Assembly: GCA_037367405.1 (NCBI GenBank)
Contig: JAZKJV010008264.1
Location: forward strand, 62,001-126,000
Source of the DNA: Ottelia alismoides
Taxonomy: Eukaryota; Streptophyta; Magnoliopsida; Alismatales; Hydrocharitaceae
Length of the DNA stretch: 64,000 nucleotides
Direction: 5' to 3'
In this document: one piece after another, positions 1-8,719 of the stretch
Layout: every line of letters begins with the position of its first letter
Numbering within the stretch: position 1 is the stretch's first letter
Notes under the pieces: generated by a model
Databases searched by the model: none
What the model saw: only the letters and a program-made list of their open reading frames with translations
Told to the model about the DNA's origin: nothing
Translations under genes and position numbers: made by a program

Positions 1-651
1 TCGGGTTTCGGGCCGAGCTGTGATCTGAAAAAATTTGGATGGGCCAGCCCGAACCCAATCCTGACCTGAACTTAAACGAGTCGGGTTTGGGTCGGGCCGA
101 CCCAGTAACTTTTTTCCATTTAAAAACTTTTGATTTTTTTAAAAATGCTTAATTTAATGGGTGATATGGAAATGTCTTTTTAATAAACTTTTTACTTTTA
201 AAAAAAACTTGTGATAAATCTAAGAATTTTGAGATCCCCATGGCATTTTGATAATTTTTTTGAAATGTTTAATTTTTTCTTTAAAAGCTTTTGATTTTTT
301 CATATACATTTTATTTTTTCAAAACTTTGAAATGCTGGTGCATGTTAGTATCGTTGGAGAGTGGAGATAGGGTTTGAAGGGGATTGGGTTGGGGTGGACC
401 ATAGGGAATAAAGGTTAAAGTAATATATTATATATATATTATATTATATAGGTTGGGATCGAGCTTCGACAGATTTTTCGAGCCGGGCTGCAGGTCGGGC
501 TCTACTCATCCCGAACCTGGCTCATTTTAGAAACATGTTCTTTTTTTGGGCTCGAGTTCGGCCCAAATTTAAACGGGTTTGGGTTCGAGCCAGGCTTAAC
601 GGGTCGGGTTGCAGGCCGGGTCGGGCTAGCCCGGCCTAATGCTCAACCCTA
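1..651. mobile_element. Right part of a non-autonomous GGCC-rich TIR element (hAT-like)
   Basis: Both ends of this stretch are made of degenerate GGGTCGGGC / GCCCGACCC words in opposite orientations around an AT-rich core with a TA run near 420-450. The right end, read on the minus strand, starts TAGGGTTGAGCATTAGGCC, a style of terminus common in plant non-autonomous hAT-like elements. The left terminus lies outside the window, so neither the inverted repeat nor a target duplication can be confirmed. No coding sequence is visible. The right boundary abuts a LINE fragment. The superfamily is a guess from the terminal style. Confidence 0.4.
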
Positions 652-660
652 CTTGAAAAG

Positions 661-906
661 GACTGCCAGAGTGTCAGGTACTAGTATAAAAAGCATCGGA
701 GCTAGAGGACAATCCTGTCGGACACCCGCTAGGGCTAGAAAAAAATCCCCTCCAATTTGCCGTTCACCAGGACCGAGTAGGAGGTGGTGACACACCTCTT
801 CATCCACCCAATCCAGAGTTCATTGGAGCCACGTCATCGCATGGACGCCCATAGGAAATTCCAGTCAACACAGTCATACGCTTTGGCATAATCTATCTTG
901 GGTTTT
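661..906 (-). pseudogene. LINE reverse transcriptase core fragment
   Basis: Minus-strand translation shows KIDYAKAYDCVDW, then WIGWMKRCVTTSYSVLVNG, then GVRQDCPLAPMLFILV. These are the palm blocks of non-LTR retrotransposon RT just upstream of the YADD motif, and they align with the better preserved LINE at 10300-10560. The first aspartate of the active site (YAKAYD) is present. YADD itself is lost by truncation. An in-frame stop and frameshifts interrupt the reading, so it is dead. Confidence 0.7.
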
Positions 907-1829
907 AAGAGGAGGTTGCTTCACGATAGAGAAGCTGGTCCCCAGAGGGTTCAACGGTTTCTCGTTTCTCAAGTAAGCTAGTGTTGCTGAAGTCGTTCCT
1001 TTTTAAGTTCGGGAGGGAGGTAGAGGCGAGACAACGGGCTTGGATGAAGGAGGCTCAGGCCGGGGTGAGTCGGCTGGATGGGCTTGATGATGAACGTGGC
1101 CTGGACCAGGATGAGTTGGCTGAGAGATCGAACCTTCTTGAAGAGCTGTTGCTGGAGGATCGAAAGGAAGAGGCCGAGTGGAGGCAGAGGTCTAGACAAC
1201 GGTGGCTGAGGGAGGGCGACACCAATATGAGGTTTTTCCATACTATGGCCTCAAGGAGGAAAAGGAACTTTTTGCATGAGATCGAGATTTGTAGTGTTAG
1301 GGTGTCGGGGCAGGTACAACTTGGCAGTGCGCTTCGAGAACACTTCGTGGGGGGTGTCGCGAAGGCGAAGAAGGGACGGCTGGGGGGTGGTTGGGGAGAG
1401 GGATGGAGTGTTTATCGGGAGAGCAGGCGGAGGGTTTACTGGATCCTTTCGCCGAAGAGAAGGTGAAGAGCGCGGTCTGGGAGTTAAACGCGGATGGTGC
1501 TCTTGGCCTCGATGGTTTCCCGATTTTGTTCTACGGCGAGTTCTGGGATGTGCTGAAGGGAGATCTCATGGAGGTGGTTAAGGAGTTCAGGGAAGGGAGC
1601 AGAGGCTTCGAGATGGTCAACAGATCACTGCTATTTCTGCTTCCCAAGAAGGAGACACCGGTGAGGATTGAGGACTTTAGACCGATTGTTTTATCCAACG
1701 CAATCTATCTCATTGTGGCTAAGATCTTAGTAAACATGCTTAAGCAGTTTTGGACTCGGTGGTCCTTTAGGGTCAGTCGGCTTTCATTCCTGGACAACAG
1801 ATGGTAGATGGTTTGGTAATATCATCATT
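906..1829 (+). pseudogene. LINE ORF2 fragment, linker and N-terminal RT
   Basis: The plus-strand reading from about 981 to 1466 has the basic linker ending QRWLREGDTNMRFFHTMAS, the signature between endonuclease and RT in plant L1 elements. A frameshift near 1390 moves the continuation to another frame, with VWELNADGALGLDGFPILFYGEFW, then LLFLLPKKE, IEDFRPIVLSNAIYLIVAKIL and a shifted FIPGQQMVDGLV. The same blocks occur in the same order in the LINE at 10590-11440. The coding content stops at about 1829 in a T-rich tract. This is the inverted half of the 661-1829 insertion. Confidence 0.75.
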
Positions 1830-2139
1830 TTTTAAGCCATTGCATTTTTTATACGACTTTCTTCTGATTTTTTTCTTCGTGTATGTCTTTACTTTTATAC
1901 GCGCGTTTTCTCGAACAATATTTTTTAAGCGTACGTTTTTTTGTCAGCACCTCTTTTTTTTAAAACAAAAAAACTTGGTCCACTTGGGACCAAAAATATC
2001 ACCCTCCCTTTTTTAGAAACCACGGTCCTACTTCTCTTCTCTTTTTTAGCCCACTTGGGCCCTTACAGCAACAAGCCGACTTGGCTGCTGTTTCCCTTAA
2101 TTTTTTTAACTTGTGTAACTGGCCCTCATTAAAGAAGAA
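1830..2139. other. Pyrimidine- and T-rich spacer
   Basis: About 310 bases of T-rich sequence with several TTTTTT runs. The short open frames here have no recognisable domain. I see no gene or element end. Confidence 0.4.
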
Positions 2140-2939
2140 TTGAGCCTCCTGCATCCTCACGTGCGAGTAGGGTCTCCCAAAGGAATTGGCCCTTGTAGAG
2201 GACTGTTACTGCTTGGAGGAAGGAGAGCGCGAGGGAGAGCTCGCTGCTGGAGCTCGCTGAGGAGGAGAGGTGGCATCACCTGGAGGAAGGGCGCGATGGG
2301 AATGTCGGAGAGGGCATCGTCACTTAGGAGCCAAGGGGATCAGAGGAGCATCGCCTCTCTGGAGGGCATCTCGCGCTACCTGTGCGACATCTTGGAGAGA
2401 GGAGGAGAGCACCGGCGACGTCGCCTTGAGATGCGAAGAGGAGTTTCCTCCACGTAGGAGGTCGGTGTCGACATGTGCTGGAGGGAGGTGCAACACCGCC
2501 GAAGGCGGTGCACTGAAATCGAAGAGGCTTCTTGCTCGTGCTGGAGGCGGAGCCAGAGGAGGCCGTGGCTGATCACCACCTGGAAAAAGGGTTCCTTGTG
2601 CGCTTGGAGGAGAAAGAGAGGAGGTATGGTGCCTCCCTGCACCGCCTCCTCTTCATTTTTTTTGTTTCTGGAGCATCGCCACTGACGAGAGGAGCACCTA
2701 GGAGGAGCACCACCTGCACTCTTCACTTCAGAAGAGAACGGGAAGAGGCTCGTTGGAGAGGTGACGTGCAGAGGGTCTCCTCTTAGAGGTGGCGGTGGGT
2801 GGCCTGATACCTTGGATTGCAGGTACTGCACTGCCTGATCTATGGATATGAAGATATCCGCGATTAGATTTCCGACCCTATGAAATCGTTGCCTGGAGAT
2901 GCCAGTTGAAGGATGGTGACAAACAAAACATGACATAAC
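2140..2939. other. GC-rich unassigned stretch
   Basis: GA- and GC-rich DNA open in several frames on both strands (minus 2376-2936 is the longest, 186 codons). The products are low-complexity Arg/Ser/Glu-rich and match no family I know. The strand bias resembles the untranslated leader of a retroelement, and a minus-strand primer-binding site lies at 3089-3100. It could therefore be the leader of that element. This is inference only. Confidence 0.25.
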
Positions 2940-3088
2940 ACGACTCCAGAAATTATGGTTTCAAAAACCCATGTAAAAAAAGTATCCGCGGAACTTGAAC
3001 AATCATGAACATAATATTTTTCAAATTCAAAACACCAAAATCAAATCTCGAACAAATGATGACAAATAACTCCTCGAGAATCGAACCT

Positions 3089-3100
3089 ACTCTGATACCA
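3089..3100 (-). other. Primer-binding site, initiator Met tRNA type
   Basis: Directly after the minus-strand LTR end the sequence reads TGGTATCAGAGT, complementary to the 3' end of plant initiator Met tRNA and typical of Copia elements. It marks the adjacent LTR as a 5' LTR, with the internal region towards lower coordinates. Confidence 0.75.
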
Positions 3101-3406
3101 TGTTAGAAAATAAAGAATGCTGAAATGAATATCAGAGATGGAAAATAAACAAGAATAAATGAGATTTACGTGAAACTCTACACCCTAAGGAGCGGGATGA
3201 AACCATAGGAGAAGGCCTCAAAGGGCTGATGTGTCTATTGACTTTTCTCACTGTTACAAGATGGTGAGGGGCTTCTTATATAGCCCTTACCGAGTCTCCT
3301 TAATCCACAGACGGTCGATGTGGGACTAAACAACTGGATATGGTAAATGGATCCTAGAAGGATCCATTTTACCACATAAGTGACACATACTCAACATACT
3401 CCAACA
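3101..3406 (-). repeat. Copia-type 5' LTR, 306 bp
   Basis: Read on the minus strand it begins TGTTGGAGTATG and ends CTAACA, followed without a gap by an initiator-Met primer-binding site. It contains a TATA box (GGCTATATAAG) about 125 bases from its 5' end. No second LTR or recognisable gag-pol is present to the left, so the element is truncated. It is unrelated in sequence to the 148-bp LTRs of the other two Copia copies. Confidence 0.7.
3274..3284 (-). promoter_or_regulatory. TATA box of the 3101-3406 LTR
   Basis: GGCTATATAAG on the minus strand, placed centrally in the LTR where Copia promoters normally sit, followed by a short presumed R/U5 part. Confidence 0.55.
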
Positions 3407-3672
3407 TGTCCTAAACTTAAATGAGGATACTTGAAATTTGAAGGAAACACCTCTTTTTGAAATATTTCCAATACCGATGCCTATGAATGCGGCATTGAGT
3501 CCCAAGATTCCCTTTAACAACCGCTGCATCGTTGGAGACGAAGAGGATGAGCCAGTAGCGGCTTCTACCGTTGGAGAAGGCAGTGACAGTAGGGGAAAAA
3601 TCTAGACCAAGAGACATAAGATGCTCGACCCACTTCGAACTATAGACTCTGATGCAGTAGTCTCTGAACCCT
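3407..3672 (-). other. Decayed sequence left of the LINE insertion
   Basis: This is the left flank of the LINE target duplication, and was once contiguous with the sequence after 14220. The minus-strand readings are broken. A late block with a RYLK-like run followed by a hydrophobic stretch weakly recalls the connection domain of Copia RT, but I cannot assign it. It stops exactly at the LTR beginning at 3406. Confidence 0.3.
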
Positions 3673-3689
3673 CCAGGATCACTAAAGTT
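3673..3689. repeat. LINE target-site duplication, 3' copy
   Basis: CCAGGATCACTAAAGTT, matching 14204-14220 in 16 of 17 bases (T instead of C at one site). On the plus strand it is followed by the T run that is the LINE poly(A) in reverse. Confidence 0.85.
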
Positions 3690-3806
3690 TTTTTTGAAGT
3701 ACAAAAGAAGGGGGATACACTCAGTGGTGTTTGCCCCAATTAATTAAAACTTAACAAAGTTAAGAGGAGGTTTACAAGGTATCGCAGGGGATACCACACA
3801 AGAAGC
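3690..3806 (-). other. LINE 3' UTR and poly(A)
   Basis: Sequence between the ORF2 stop region and the A run. The tail is only six to eight A residues before the target duplication. It is the distal part of the LINE, displaced from ORF2 by the inserted Copia. Confidence 0.7.
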
Positions 3807-3811
3807 TAAAC
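3807..3811. repeat. Copia target-site duplication, left
   Basis: TAAAC, repeated exactly at 8715-8719. Five bases is the usual Copia integration footprint. Confidence 0.9.
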
Positions 3812-3959
3812 TGTAGAGGTTTACGTTATGTTATGATGTACCGTTACGTATTTCTTATTACCTCATGTACGTCTGTGTAATTTACCCAAGGGTTTTCTCT
3901 CTATATAAGAGACCCTAGGGTTCTATGGAATAATACAATAACGTATTTTTCCTCTGACA
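3812..3959 (+). repeat. Copia 5' LTR
   Basis: 148 bp, TG...CA ends, TATATAA box at 3902-3908. The primer-binding site follows immediately. Confidence 0.93.
3902..3908 (+). promoter_or_regulatory. TATA box in Copia 5' LTR
   Basis: CTCTATATAAGAGACC context, about 90 bases into the LTR. The same site is present in the 3' LTR at 8657-8663. Confidence 0.65.
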
Positions 3960-3972
3960 TGGTATCAGAGCC
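3960..3972 (+). other. Copia primer-binding site
   Basis: TGGTATCAGAGCC directly abuts the 5' LTR. It matches the complement of the initiator Met tRNA 3' end. Confidence 0.9.
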
Positions 3973-4025
3973 AAAACCCTAACCTAGGGTTTTCCACCGC
4001 CCCCTCCCCTACTCTCCCGTCGCCA

Positions 4026-4028
<3 letters not shown>

Positions 4029-4061
<33 letters not shown>
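4029..4061 (+). repeat. (TC)n microsatellite in the Copia leader
   Basis: About 16 TC units in the untranslated leader between primer-binding site and gag, followed by CCGCC-rich leader sequence. Confidence 0.9.
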
Positions 4062-4064
<3 letters not shown>

Positions 4065-4340
4065 GCCGCCTCCTCCTCTCCCGCCGACACCTCACCTCTC
4101 GCCGCCACCTCCCCTTTCGCAGCCTCCTTCTCGCCGAGGCACTCCCGCCACCTCCCTCTCGCCGAAGACCCACCGTCGCCGCCGACCAGCCCCCTCTCCC
4201 GGGCTCCTTCATCCGTCGACCGCCACCTATTCCTCCATGGATTCAAGTGTGTAAAGTCTACATATGCACTTGAATCCAATCAGGTCTTTGTAGACACCAG
4301 TTCCTTTGTCTATCAATCCTAGGTCTTCTTCTCCGGCTTC

Positions 4341-5150
4341 ATGTCAGAACAAAAGGTGGATATGCCCTCCATAGGTGCCTTCAAAGGGTCGGCACCAATA
4401 GTCAAAATGGATGGGACAAACTACGAACTCTGGGCGATGCAGTTCCTCAGCCTAATGAAGTCATGTAGTAAGAAACACATTCTTACCGAAGATGAGCCGA
4501 CAGAGAAGACAGGGATATATGCATCCTGGGAGGCCGATGATGCCTACGCCAAGGTCTGGCTATCAGGGACGCTTTCGATGGAGATTGCCAATGACGTCCT
4601 CTATCAGCCCACCGCCAAAGCGATGTGGGATATTCTGGCTACGACATATTCTCAAGTACGGAACGAGACTAAGATGCTACAGTTGCAGCATGATATTTTC
4701 ACTATGAAGCAAAATGGACGGCCTCTTCACTCTCTGTACACATCCCTACGTGGGATGTTCGAGAAATTATATAGCACCATCCCGCTCACAGCCACCCCCG
4801 AGCAGCAGAAGGCATTTCGCAATGCTACTATGGTTGGAGTATTACTTGCTGCCCTTGATCCAGAGTACGAGGCTGCCCGCTCTCAGATCCTCGCTGACGC
4901 AACTATTCATCCGATGGAGGAAGTCTACAGGAGGCTTCGTCGTATCTCTGTTTCCTCCAGCGCAGCTACTCCACCTCCTTCGGCAATGGCGGTTTTCAGA
5001 GGACGAGGTAGTTCGTTTTCTTTTCGTGGCCGTGAAGGTACTGCACGTGGCCGAGGAGGTCATATGCGTTCAACGTGCTCTTTTTGTTGTCGCACTGGTC
5101 ATTCCTAGGATACATGCTATTCCAAGCATGGATTTCCTCCTTCGGCACGA
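4341..5150 (+). pseudogene. Copia gag (UBN2-type) with broken zinc knuckle
   Basis: The frame opens with MSEQKVDMPSIGAFKGSAPI and has the Copia gag core (GTNYELWAMQFLSLMKS, then YSQVRNETKMLQLQHDIFTMK, then LLAALDPEYEAARSQIL), an RGRG-rich segment and a CCHC knuckle. Gag would form the cytoplasmic virus-like particle that packages element RNA. A TAG at 5106-5108 falls inside the knuckle, between its His and its last Cys. A frameshift near 5150 separates it from pol. The first ATG after the leader with this homology was taken as the start. Confidence 0.85.
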
Positions 5151-8100
5151 GTAGTCATGTTCAGGCTCCGTCATCATCTACTCTAGATCACTGGTTCGAG
5201 GAGCTTGTGGCACGGCTTCATGACATTATGCCACATTCATCATCAGAGGCTGCTGATACATCTGACGTTGCGGCTTCTGCATCGGCTAGTACCTCTGCTA
5301 ATGCCAGTACCTCAGGTAGTACTTCTGCCTTTCGTCATAACCACAATCTATCAGGGTGGATTGTCGACTTTGGAGCCACCCATCATCTCTGCCGTGACAG
5401 AGATATACTGCAGTCCTACAGGGATATTAAGTCTGGTCGGCCTATGCTCATAGCTGATGGCACTCATTCTCCTATTGTGGGTCAGAGGGAGACTTCCTTA
5501 TTACCCTCCATGCACTTACAGAATGTTTTACATGCACCTGAGTTCTCCATGAATTTATTATCAATTAGTCAGATTACAAAAGATTTGCACTGTCGTGCTA
5601 TATTTGACCCATCATCTGTCATTTTTCATGACATACTAACGGGCAGGGTGATTGGCTGTGGTTCTGAGCAGAATGGCCTCTATCGTCTAGTACGGAATTC
5701 CTATGCTGGCGTCTCACTTCACTCTCAGGGATCCGTTTCTCCGTATACATGGCATCTTCGCTTTGGTCACCTTCCGCTCCAGAAAATGCATCACCTCCTA
5801 CCACAGATCTCTCCGAATTCTTCATTTCGTTGTGAAGCTTGTCAGTTAGGGAAGCATCATCGTTCTAGCTTCCCTAGTCGTCAGAGTCGGAGCAGTAGCT
5901 CCCCGTTTGAGTTATTTCATATAGATATCTGGGGTCCTAGTCGTGTCCCTGATTATCAGGGACACAGGTTTTATCTCGTTGTGGTTGATGATTTCTCTCG
6001 TGTCTCTTGGACTTTTCTTCTTAAGAATAAATCTGAAGCAAGAAGTGTTATCAAAAATCTTATCAATGAAGTGCAGAGTGCTTTTTCTTCTACTGTTAAA
6101 TATGTGCGCACGGATAATGCATTGGAATTTTGCACTCGTTCTCTTGCTCAGTTTCTTTCCTCTAAGGGCATTATTCACCAAACTACCTGTGCTTACACAT
6201 CACAACAAAATGGTGTCGCGGAGAGGAAACATCGACACTTTCTTGATATTGCTCGCACATTACTTATTCAAAGTTGTGCACCATTAGCTTTTTGGGGAGA
6301 TGCCATACTTACAACATGCTATCTGGTTAATCGTATGCCTTCTTCCGTTCTTGGGGAAAAAGCTCCAATCTCTATTCTCTTTCCTGATAAGGACTTGTTT
6401 TCTCTTACCCCTCGTGTCTTTGGAACAGTCGTCTTTGTTCACCGCTTGTCTCCAGGACTTGACAAGCTCTCTCCTAGAGATGTTAAGTGCGTATTTGTAG
6501 GTTACTCTCGGACACAAAAAGGATATCGCTGCTATGACCCTATTAACGACAAGTACTATGTTAGTGCTGACGTTACATTTTTTGAGCCAGTTATGTACTT
6601 CTCCCTACCAGGTGACAGGTTGGTTTCCTCCACATCTCCGGATGATAATGTCTATGTTCCTCTACCTCCAAGTCTGGGTCAATCTGAGTCCACTACACCA
6701 CCACCACCACCACCACCACCGCCGCCGCCTCCATATCATCCCATTCCACCATCCCTAAGTTCTACACAAGGCGGTCAGGGCCTGCTCAAGCTACACGTCA
6801 ACCATCCATCACGCCTCAGGTATGCTCTGATGCTATCACTAATGATGGGTTAGATAATGTACCGGTGCAGGAATCTTTGCTACAGGGGGAGGATCCGCCA
6901 GTCAGTACAATGGATAATGATCTTGATCGTCCACATAGGAAGCAGAAGAGGCAATGTGCGTCCTATCCTCTTGCGTCTCAGGTGTCTTTTCATTGTCTTA
7001 CTGGTGATTTCCAGAGGTTTGCAACAACTGTATCGACGGTTGAGATCCCACGGACCTATCAAGAGGTCATGAAGATTGATTGTTGGCGTTTGGCTATGGA
7101 GGAGGAGATGCGTGCTTTACAGTCTCAAGGGACTTGGTCCCTAGTTCCTATTCCTCCTGGTGCTTCTGTGGTTAGTAGCAAGTGGGTGTTCACGGTTAAA
7201 TATCATGCAGATGGCCGTCTAGATCGGTACAAGGCCAGACTTGTTGCACGGGGCTCCACCCAAACCTATGGGGTCGACTATTTGGATACATTTTTACCAG
7301 TGGCTCGACACTCGACGCTTCGCATTCTACTATCTGTTGCTGTGGTACGTGATTGGCCCATTTTCCAACTTGATGTCAAGAATGCATTCTTGTATGGTGA
7401 TCTACAGGAGGAAGTCTACATGCAGCAGCCACCGGGTTTTACTGCTGAGGGGGAGACTCACATGGTGTGTAGACTTCATAAGGCAATTTATGGCCTTAAA
7501 CGAAGTCCAAGGGCATGGTTCCAGAAGCTTTCCCAGCTGATTGAACGACAAGGGTTCAAAAGATCAAATGCGGGCCACTCGCTGTTTATCCAGAAGACTC
7601 CCAGAGGTACAATTGTCGTCATGGTATATGTTGATATTCTGGTTACAGGAGATGAGCATCATGGGAATCGAGATGACTAAATCACTTTTGGGAAGTCAGT
7701 TTATTACGAAGGATCTAGGTACAATACGATACTTTCTGGGGATAGAGTTTGCGAGAAATGCACAAGGAATGGTAATGACCCAAAGAAAATGAAACATGAA
7801 TGGTTGGATGCAGACCGTCGAGCACTCCTATGGACCCGAGTATGAAACTGTACGACAATGATACTGAAGAGATGGACAAAAGAAGATACAGAGAGATGGT
7901 GGGTAAGCTTCTATACATCACCATAACTCGACCAGATATTGCTTTTACAGTAAACCGGGTGAGTCAATTTATGGAGCAGCCTAGGCAAGTCCATATGGAA
8001 GTCTTGTATATGATATTGAGATACCTAAAATCTTCCCCAGGTTCAGGTTTGTTATTTAGAAAGGATACAGATTTGTCCATTTCCGCTTGTGCAGACGCAG

Positions 8101-8558
8101 ACTATGCAGGGTGCCCAAAGGATCGTAAGTCTACTTCAGGATTTGCTATCTTTATAGGAAGCTCTTTGGTTTCTTGGAAAAGCAAGAAACAAACTGTTGT
8201 GGTAAGATCCAATGCTGAATCCGAATATAGAGCCATGGCATAAGCAAGTACAAAAATGATCTGTGTTCGAGCAATCTTGGAAGATTTGAATATAAATGTC
8301 TCTTTACCCATGCAGCTTCAATGTGACAACCAGGCAACATTATTCATTGTCAATAATCTAGCTTTTCATGAAAGAACAAAACACATCGAGGTAGATTGTC
8401 ACTACACTAGAGACATGATGCAGAAGGGCTTGATTTCCACTTCACACGTCAATTCAGAGGACCAGACTGCTGATATTTTTACCAACCCATTGCTCAAAGG
8501 ACCTTTCCAGAGATGTTCTTTCAAGTTGAGCATGATCGATATCTATGCTCCATCTTGA
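5151..8558 (+). pseudogene. Copia pol: PR, IN, RT, RNase H (defective)
   Basis: Order as in Ty1/Copia. Protease at about 5357-5395 has WIVDFGATHHLC, where the usual DSG triad reads DFG. Integrase has HHCC (WHLRFGH, then CEACQLGKHH) and all three catalytic acids (FHIDIWGP, RTDNALEF, NGVAERKH). A CCA-repeat poly-proline tract follows. A TAG at 6851-6853 ends that frame and RT continues at 6865 in another (WVFTVKYHADG, QLDVKNAFLYGDL). The RT catalytic box at 7627-7638 reads YVD-I, one Asp short of YVDD. A frameshift near 7655, a stop plus small deletion at 7790-7800 and a TAA at 8241-8243 follow. RNase H blocks (DADYAGCPKDRKSTSGF, NAESEYRAMA) are recognisable. It cannot make active enzymes. Confidence 0.88.
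6696..6728 (+). repeat. (CCA/CCG)n repeat in Copia pol
   Basis: A trinucleotide run encoding about eleven prolines between integrase and RT. Such linkers are common in plant Copia polyproteins, and slippage here may relate to the nearby frame loss. Confidence 0.85.
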
Positions 8559-8565
8559 GGGGGAG
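8555..8565 (+). other. Copia polypurine tract
   Basis: TTGAGGGGGAG ends one base before the 3' LTR. It is the plus-strand primer site. Confidence 0.88.
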
Positions 8566-8714
8566 TGTAGAGGTTTACGTTATGTTATGATGTACCGTTA
8601 CGTATTTCTTATTTACCTCATGTACGTCTATGTAATTTACCTAAGGGTTTTCTCTCTATATAAGAGACCCTAGGGCTCTATGGAATAATACAATAACGTA
8701 TTTTTCCTCTGACA
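8566..8714 (+). repeat. Copia 3' LTR
   Basis: 149 bp, nearly identical to the 5' LTR (one extra T, three substitutions by eye). Includes TATATAA at 8657-8663. Confidence 0.93.
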
Positions 8715-8719
8715 TAAAC
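8715..8719. repeat. Copia target-site duplication, right
   Basis: TAAAC, identical to 3807-3811. LINE coding sequence resumes immediately to the right. Confidence 0.9.

Larger units (their letters stand above)
661..1829 (-). mobile_element. LINE fragment with an inverted 5' segment
   Basis: Two pieces of one plant L1-type ORF2 lie tail to tail. The minus-strand piece (661-906) carries the RT core starting at a YAKAYD block. The plus-strand piece (906-1829) carries the preceding part of the same protein and ends at FIPGQQMVDGLV. In an intact LINE these blocks are separated by only about 15-20 residues. Read on the minus strand, the structure is an inverted 5' part followed by a sense 3' part with a small loss at the break, which is the known product of twin priming. 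The 3' end is missing, cut by the element that ends near 651. Confidence 0.65.
3812..8714 (+). mobile_element. Complete Copia (Ty1-type) retrotransposon, coding-defective
   Basis: A 4903-bp element with 148/149-bp LTRs beginning TGTAGAGG and ending TCTGACA, perfect TAAAC target duplications, an initiator-Met primer-binding site, a polypurine tract, and gag-PR-IN-RT-RNaseH in Copia order. By eye the LTRs differ by three substitutions and one single-base indel, which suggests a recent insertion, likely around one million years or less if usual plant rates apply. The coding region has at least seven lesions. It sits inside the minus-strand LINE. Confidence 0.93.

Noticed and set aside
2270..2936. 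Overlapping frames on both strands
   Set aside because: GC-rich compositional frames on both strands, with no recognisable family.
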